Below, piece by piece: positions 57,768-64,000 of a stretch of 64,000 nt of DNA. The notes beneath the pieces are model-generated. The model did no database searches. It saw only the letters and a program-made list of their open reading frames with translations, and was not told the origin of the DNA. The DNA comes from Gigaspora rosea. Lineage: Eukaryota; Glomeromycota; Glomeromycetes; Diversisporales; Gigasporaceae. Location: positions 1-64,000 of the forward strand of contig QKWP01000072.1 of NCBI GenBank assembly GCA_003550325.1. The letters are read 5' to 3'. Position numbers and translations under genes: made by a program. The first letter of the stretch is position 1, and every line of letters begins with the position of its first letter.

Positions 57768-58560
57768 NNNNNNNNNNNNNNNNNNNNNNNNNNNNNNNNN
57801 NNNNNNNNNNNNNNNNNNNNNNNNNNNNNNNNNNNNNNNNNNNNNNNNNNNNNNNNNNNNNNNNNNNNNNNNNNNNNNNNNNNNNNNNNNNNNNNNNNNN
57901 NNNNNNNNNNNNNNNNNNNNNNNNNNNNNNNNNNNNNNNNNNNNNNNNNNNNNNNNNNNNNNNNNNNNNNNNNNNNNNNNNNNNNNNNNNNNNNNNNNNN
58001 NNNNNNNNNNNNNNNNNNNNNNNNNNNNNNNNNNNNNNNNNNNNNNNNNNNNNNNNNNNNNNNNNNNNNNNNNNNNNNNNNNNNNNNNNNNNNNNNNNNN
58101 NNNNNNNNNNNNNNNNNNNNNNNNNNNNNNNNNNNNNNNNNNNNNNNNNNNNNNNNNNNNNNNNNNNNNNNNNNNNNNNNNNNNNNNNNNNNNNNNNNNN
58201 NNNNNNNNNNNNNNNNNNNNNNNNNNNNNNNNNNNNNNNNNNNNNNNNNNNNNNNNNNNNNNNNNNNNNNNNNNNNNNNNNNNNNNNNNNNNNNNNNNNN
58301 NNNNNNNNNNNNNNNNNNNNNNNNNNNNNNNTTTTTTTTTTTTTTTTTTTTTAAGAATGTAATTCAGTATTTTTTTTTTAAAAATGTAATTCAGTGTTTT
58401 TTTTTTAAGAATGTAATTCAGTGTTTTTTTTAAAGAATGTTGTATTTCAAAAAAAGATAAACTCAGGTAAAAGTTCCATCTAATGTTTATATATCAATAT
58501 AAAAGTGCTAACCAAAAAAATTTACTATAGTGCTCAAATATAAGCTTATATTTATAAAAC
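55415..58560. repeat. Nested inverted-repeat structure with poly(A)/poly(T) and a sequence gap
   Basis: The outer arms 55415-55740 and 58342-58560 are inverted copies (ttggttagcacttttggttt against aaaagtgctaaccaaaaaaa). The inner arms 55741-56142 and 57357-57720 are also inverted copies (cagattttttattagcacat against atgtgctaataaaaaatctg) and begin with a related ggaccc-tgaataat terminus. Between the inner arms are 1.2 kb of gene-free AT-rich DNA. Long A runs (55622-55659 and around 55680) face long T runs (57719-57767 and 58332-58352). The gap interrupts the right side. Confidence 0.65.
57768..58331. other. Sequence gap (564 N)
   Basis: A run of N bordered on both sides by poly(T). Content unknown. 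Confidence 0.98.
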
Positions 58561-58574
58561 CCATCTCTAGTTAT

Positions 58575-60055
58575 GACTAGGGTATCCAGAATTATGCTGC
58601 TAATAATGCCAATTATGCTTGCTAAATATACTAAATTATACTTTTTATGCTAATAATTTTTTTTTAAAAAAATTATTAGATATTTTTAAATATTTATTCT
58701 AATTTTTATTAAAATACAGCATATTAAGTTTTTCTAAAAATTTTTCTGATAGTGCATGGCCATTATATTATTGTCAAGGATATTTTGTAATTAGAAAAAC
58801 TATGCTTTATATCAATATCTGACATATTTATCAAAATAAAATCTTGCTAGCATTATTTAGAATTAATATAAGTTAATTCTAAATATATACATTCAAGTTG
58901 AAATGAAATTATAAGTTTACTTAATCATTAAACAACTTAAAATTAATTCTAAATTCACAATTTCAAAATTAGGTGTTTCAATAGCAATATATTACAAATC
59001 TTTTTATATATATGTATATAGTCTATAAAGTCTTAATTTGGAAAGCTAGTCATTAGCCTAAACTCAATGAAGACATTAATTCATTAGTAAAATTTGGTAA
59101 GTTTTCAAGTACATTTTAAATATAAATGCTATTTTTGTAACTAGTTATTTTAAAATCCACAATATAGAGACAAATTTTATAATCAATTTAAAATTTTGTT
59201 GCAATACATATTGATTCAGAATTCACAAAAATTCAATTCTGATATATCATAAATACAATTGAAATATATTATATGTATAATAAATAAACTACCCAAATTA
59301 TCCCTTAGATTGTAACACAGGCAAATTTGCCTGCGTATTTTAAAATTTTTAATAAAATTTTAAATATTGATTTTAGTCATATCTTTTCTAAGTAAAAAAT
59401 ATTCTTTGAGTTTTGTTTTAGTAACTTTGTTATAAATTTTTTTTAAAATCATTAGAAAACTTTAATATAATAAATGTTTAAAGTTCTTGTATTGGCATTT
59501 TTACTATTAAAATTTTTCTTTAGATTTTTTCAAATTTTATATGTTCCCGTCTATAAAAAAAATCTTTACTTCTAATACAAGTCTTAATTTTTACAAGTAA
59601 ATCATTAAAGTTGCAATAATGAAAGTTGTCATCCTTTATATAAACTACAATATTGTCTTAAGAACTATAGTTCTAAAACTAAAACTAAATAAGATCGCAG
59701 AAAAATTGTAATAAAATTTTTTAAAAAAAATTTTTCTTAAAATTATCTATTTTTAGCTTATATGTAACTATAATTTATTTTCTTATAATATAAAAACTAA
59801 TTTTGCAAAAAAGTAATCCTTATTTTCAAATATAATTGTACAAAGTTTTATTTAATTATTTTAGCATTTTAAAAAAGTAAATCAGAGCTAAAAAAGTGCA
59901 AAAACGCAGGCAAATTTGCCTGTGTTCTACTACAATCTAAGGGATACTCAATTTTAAACTATCAAATATAAATTATTCTAAATTCTGCTATTAACATAAT
60001 TATACTAGCAAACTTGAATTATGCTAATTATGCTAATAGCATAATTCTGGACAAC
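58575..60055. mobile_element. Inverted-repeat element with CCAGAATTATGCT ends
   Basis: The left end (tatccagaattatgct at about 58588) and right end (agcataattctggacaactc at about 60030-60050) are inverted repeats. Subterminal aattatgctaattatgct words lie at both sides. No frame is present. A second element (59301-59944) is inserted in it. Its own target duplication is not clear. Confidence 0.6.
59301..59944. mobile_element. TA-flanked 644-bp element with TCCCTTAGATTGTA ends
   Basis: tcccttagattgta at the left and tacaatctaaggga at the right, with TA outside on both sides (59299-59300, 59945-59946). Both ends then carry the palindrome caggcaaatttgcctg (about 59321 and 59910). It is a non-autonomous Tc1/mariner-like element. 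Confidence 0.78.
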
Positions 60056-60336
60056 TCAGTCTATAGTTGGTAGTAGAATTACTGGATTATGGCATTTTAC
60101 AAATATTCAATTATAGCACAGTGTCTAATTGCATATAAATATTATATGTTGTAAAATGTAATGCCATAATGCTGTAATACTATAATATCATAATGTATAA
60201 TACTGCAATTCCTTATATAATACTGCAATGCTACAATAACACAATATTTTAATAATATAATACTGTAATACTATAACACTATCATATTATTGGTAATCTC
60301 ATTAAGCATAATACACCAATCTAATACATTTGAATT

Positions 60337-60814
60337 TTTCTTCTTTGACAGTCTTGCCAGTATTACTTTCTTGATAAGTTATGATGACTGTAGTTATTAT
60401 TTTTATTTCCACTAATTGTATTCCAACTTCTCTTGGCTTGCTTTTATACCACCCAGAAGCAACCTGTTGCACCGACCACTATAGTGGCCGGATAACTTTG
60501 CAGCTGATTTTTAAACTGCAACTACCACAAGTTCATATTATTTATAATATTTAACTCATAACTTTAGTTATTTCAAATCGAGGTTCTGGTATAGTCCTTG
60601 TTGCTGTAGACTTTGATTGCAGATCACTGCCCATTCTAGGAATTAAGTATGCAATTGACGTCCTGGGTCCCTGTATTCTATGGTGTTTTAGTTTCTTAAT
60701 TTAGTCTATCCTAGTTGGCTTTTTTACAAATTGCCACCACTTGGATTTGAACTGGCAACCTTGCAATTTTAGACCTTGGAGCATAACCGCTATGCTATTA
60801 GACCCAAGGTCAAT
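60337..60814 (-). mobile_element. tRNA-headed SINE (478 bp)
   Basis: Flanked by atacatttgaatt (60324-60336 and 60815-60827; 13 bp). On the minus strand the head, at about 60808-60735, resembles a tRNA gene: gggtctaatagcatagcggttatgc (A-box region) and ggttgccagttcaaatccaa (B box ttcaaatcc). A body of about 380 bases follows and the 3' end is A-rich (gtcaaagaagaaaa). The anticodon arm does not form a convincing functional tRNA, so it is a SINE rather than a tRNA gene. Confidence 0.78.
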
Positions 60815-60915
60815 ATACATTTGAATTAAAATATAATTATTTAAAATTTACATATTAACTTACAATTAAATAAATATATTTAATATTTGTATTTATAGAA
60901 CATATTTATAAAAAA

Positions 60916-62471
60916 GAAAAATTATAAATGGAGATCTGTTGCCATGGCAACCCCATATGATTAGCCAATCAGATTTAAGTTGGTGATCATATACAGGTAG
61001 CTTGTCTCTGGGTATCTGATTCGATCTAAATATCCAATTCGATCTAGATTAGATCTGCAGGTAAATAGATTTTTTTTCATTTTGCGATCATTTCTTTTTT
61101 GGCTGTTGTCTTTAGATAAGTATATTTTTTCCTTTTTTGCTTGGTGCCATTACTAACTTTTCTCTTCTTTAGGTCTTTTCGTTTAAAATTAGCTTTGACT
61201 TAGTTCTGAGGACGGAAAAGCGTTGGCAGTGACTTCACCAAAGCTGAGCTACGAAATGTGTGAGGTTGGGGCTGGTCTTTAGGTCTTTTTGTTTAAAATT
61301 AGCTTAGACTTGGTTCTGAGGACAGAAAAACATTAGCACTGCATTAGCAGTGACTTCACCAGAGCTGAGCTGCGAAATGGGTAGGGTTGGAGCTTGTTTT
61401 TAGATAAGTACTAGCCTTTTTCTTTTTTTCTTCTTTTTTGTTGTTTTTGTCTTTTCACTGCTGCTAATTTCTTTCTTTTCTTCATCTCATAGATGCTGTC
61501 TTTCGTATTCTTGTGGCTGGCGTTCTTTTTTTCTTTATTGTTGCAAGTTAAAACATGAAATAGGCTAAGCTGGTTTTTAGACAAGTGCTAGTAAAGTTTT
61601 TTTATTTAATATTGCAGTTTTTTTTTTAGCTTTTTCTTTTTTTGTCGTTTCTTTTTTGGAGTCGTGCTAGCGTTCTTGGTATGTTCTTAGAATGGGAGTT
61701 GAGGTCTTTATCAGCTTACTGCAAGTGTTTTTTTTACTAGATTTTTTTTGTTACAGGTACTAACTTCTCTTTTTTTTTTCTTAGAGTCATTGTTCTGGGA
61801 GTCGTCATTCTGAAAAACGTTGTTCTTAGAATCATCATAGTACTGGGGGTCGAGACCTTCATTAGTTTGTATTTTTTACTATGTTTTTTTGGTTATGAGT
61901 ACTAACTTCTCTCTTTTTAGGTGCTTTGTTTCTTGAAGTCATCATTTTTGGAGTTGTTGTTCTTGGAGTCATCATTCTTGGAGTCTCATTTTTGATTAAG
62001 AAATGGGTGTTTTTAGTGTCTTTGTATTGTCTCTGTGAGAAATCAGTCAAGTCAGAAGCTCTGTTATGGGTGCATAGAGCTAGGTAAAGTATTTTTTTAT
62101 ATTAGGATTATTTTTTTTTGTATCGTTGATTTTTTTTAAAAAAAATAAAAAGTTTGGGTTGTACCCGGTAGTGATAAATAGATTCGCTCTTTTTTTTTTA
62201 TATATTAATAAAGTATAGTTATGTATATTATATATTATTAATTTTTTTAAAAAAGATAAAAAAAAGTTTGGGTTGTACTGATAGTGATAAATAGATTTGC
62301 TCTTTTTTTTTAACTTGTAATTTCATTACGTGATATTTTTAGATAATTGATTAATCAAAATCAGTCTCATGAATCACATGTATAGCAATTTGCTTTTTGC
62401 AAATTGGTCATTATATGACTCACATGATCGATTTTGATTGGTCGATTATTGGTCACCATAAACTAATGCCC
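60916..62471. mobile_element. Inverted-repeat DNA element A2 (1.56 kb)
   Basis: The left end gaaaaattataaatggagat and the right end ggtcaccataaactaatgcc form a weak inverted repeat flanked by ataaaaaa (60908-60915 and 62472-62479). The left end contains the 14-bp palindrome gttgccatggcaac (60938-60951) followed by an agccaatca box. The interior has a two-unit direct repeat of about 115 bp (61170-61400), ggagtcatcattcttggagt-type repeats (61800-61990) and a repeated block at 62150-62185 and 62260-62300. It is related to element A1 at 36899. No transposase is present; the 62-residue minus frame at 61862-62050 is a product of the repeats. Confidence 0.62.
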
Positions 62472-62479
62472 ATAAAAAA

Positions 62480-62798
62480 ATTCAATTAATTTCTGCTTAC
62501 ATAATGTTTAAAAAATCTCAAAGTTGGTTAATTTTTTAAAAAAAATTAAAAAATTAAAAGTTTTTTATATAATTATAAATTAACCAATCAAAATTAAGTA
62601 TTTTTTGTGCTACTATGCAAGTGCCTTGATGTGACTTTAGTCTATAAATCTGCAAAATTTCAACTATGATTATTATTTACTAAAAAGGAAATTACTATTG
62701 AAATTAGTTTACTGTATAAAAAATTAGTAATTTTATATAGTAAAATTAATAATACTTATATATAAAAAAGTTAGCAATTATAAAATTTTTTAGAATTT

Positions 62799-62836
<38 letters not shown>

Positions 62837-64000
62837 GAACCTCTAAATATATATTTTATATTTATATCATTTAAAAATATATTAATTATTAATTTTATAA
62901 ACTTGCTATATCTGATATAAGTATATTTTATATAAAAAATTACTATATTTTGTATATTTATGAGTACTTATTTATAAATTATACTAATAATTTTTTTAAT
63001 TTTAAAAAATTTTATCTTATATATAAAATAATATAAAGAACATTTTTACTTTATAATAAAACATAGTTTGCATAATAAAAAAAAATAATATAAATTAAAA
63101 ACTATATAATTTAAATATTTTTTATAAATTTGTAAATTGATAATAAAAAATATTTAATTTTTATATAATAAATTAAGTTTTAAAACTTAACATTTTAGTA
63201 TATATAATCCAAATGGATAGTTTAAAATAACATTTATTGGATTTAATGTTATTAATAAGCTTTTTTAATTTATTGCATAAAATATAATATATCAGAAGTA
63301 ATGATGTGACCTATAGAATGTTATAATTAAGCAACTACAAGATACAGTTACTCCAAACCAGAAACTGATGACTAGATTGTTTTTTGACATACAAGCATTC
63401 ATTCATATTAATTAGTCAATAAGTATAAAAGTTATTTACATTCGTAAAAAAATATTCATAATTAAGATAAAGTAAGATATCCATAATGTTGAGTAGCAAA
63501 AGATGGTAAGTATAAATAAGAATAATGATAATTGCACAAAATATTTTCAACTTAGAGTCTTTGCATATAATAATGAATTCCATTTAATGAACTAGATAAT
63601 GTTAAAAGAATTGGAAAAGAAGAATTTGACTTTATGATATTGTTTGATGATTGTGAAGGCTGATGGTAATGAGTTTAATTATGTAAGTACATATAAACTA
63701 CCTAGTAATTATAACTGTTATTCCTTCAGTGAAAAATAGAGTTTCATGAGTCATTAATCATGCTTTCTAACTGTATGTTTGTTTTTCATATTTGTTATTT
63801 ACTGTGCTACAACAAATTCTTCAATTAAAAATCATGTTTATAAAGACTTGTGAGAGCTATGTCATGCAAACAATTTTAACATACATATATTTCTGATCAA
63901 ATTAGCTTGCTAAAGCTATTCTCAAACAATGACATATAGAATGGTCTAATTGGCCAAAAAATTCAACAAAGTCAGCAGAATTAAATTCAAAAAAATATTA
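62480..64000. other. Gene-free AT-rich stretch with a (TA)n run
   Basis: A (TA)n microsatellite lies at about 62802-62834. I see no frame, array or element with supportable ends in the remainder. Confidence 0.5.

Noticed and set aside
60735..60808. Possible tRNA gene on the minus strand
   Set aside because: B box is good, but the anticodon arm and acceptor pairing are poor, and the segment is the head of a SINE with target duplications.
62802..62834. (TA)n run as an origin or hotspot
   Set aside because: A simple microsatellite with no supporting context.

Overview
Organism. The window reads as nuclear DNA of an AT-rich, transposon-loaded eukaryote, most likely a fungus. Introns of about 85 bp with GT-AG ends, a CMC/Plavaka-type transposase, fungal-type LINEs with an RNase H domain and RNI-like leucine-rich-repeat debris together suggest an arbuscular mycorrhizal fungus (Glomeromycotina: Rhizophagus/Gigaspora type). 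This assignment is inference from style and was not tested by a search. I see no complete host housekeeping gene, rRNA or true tRNA gene; nearly everything recognisable is mobile DNA or its wreckage.

Layout. 1-7.5 kb: gene-poor DNA with a 2,896-bp segment present twice in direct orientation (1033-3928 and 4492-7387), joined by a single N; each copy holds a decayed LRR gene fragment and a small foldback element. 8.0-10.1 kb: coding-like exons of an unrecognised gene on the minus strand. 10.1-18.8 kb: a decayed LINE (minus strand) split by a 2.1-kb hAT-like element with a perfect 8-bp target duplication. 19.0-19.5 kb: a long palindrome. 20.57-31.36 kb: a complete 10.8-kb CACTA-like (CMC/Plavaka) transposon with CACTGGT ends and an AAA target duplication. 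It carries a decayed transposase on the minus strand, a divergent intron-containing accessory gene on the plus strand, a 222-bp satellite array near one end and short direct repeats near the other. Both repeat sets contain ATATCGG, in opposite orientations. 31.67-32.68 kb: a 1.0-kb tRNA-headed retroelement with a 19-bp target duplication. 32.7-42.2 kb: gene-free, with T-rich tracts and several inverted-repeat elements. 42.28-50.13 kb: a full-length second LINE of the same broad family, plus strand, with target duplication but many frame breaks. 50-64 kb: nested MITEs (including three hAT-like elements stacked in one another), a nested inverted-repeat structure with long poly(A)/poly(T) and a 564-base gap, a tRNA-headed SINE, and a 1.56-kb element related to one at 36.9 kb.

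How the parts work together. The CACTA-like element is the main candidate for an interesting system: a transposase and a divergently transcribed accessory gene share one intergenic region with five copies of a TATCTTCCTA-like motif, and the termini carry mirrored ATATCGG sites that could be bound by the element's own proteins. The transposase is broken by stops, frame changes and a MITE, whereas the accessory gene keeps four consecutive in-phase exons. The two LINEs supply retrotransposition-type proteins (endonuclease, reverse transcriptase, RNase H), both inactivated; the tRNA-headed elements are the kind of partner such LINEs mobilise. Single-N joins at 4491 and 54423 look like assembly joins, so copy number near them should not be trusted.
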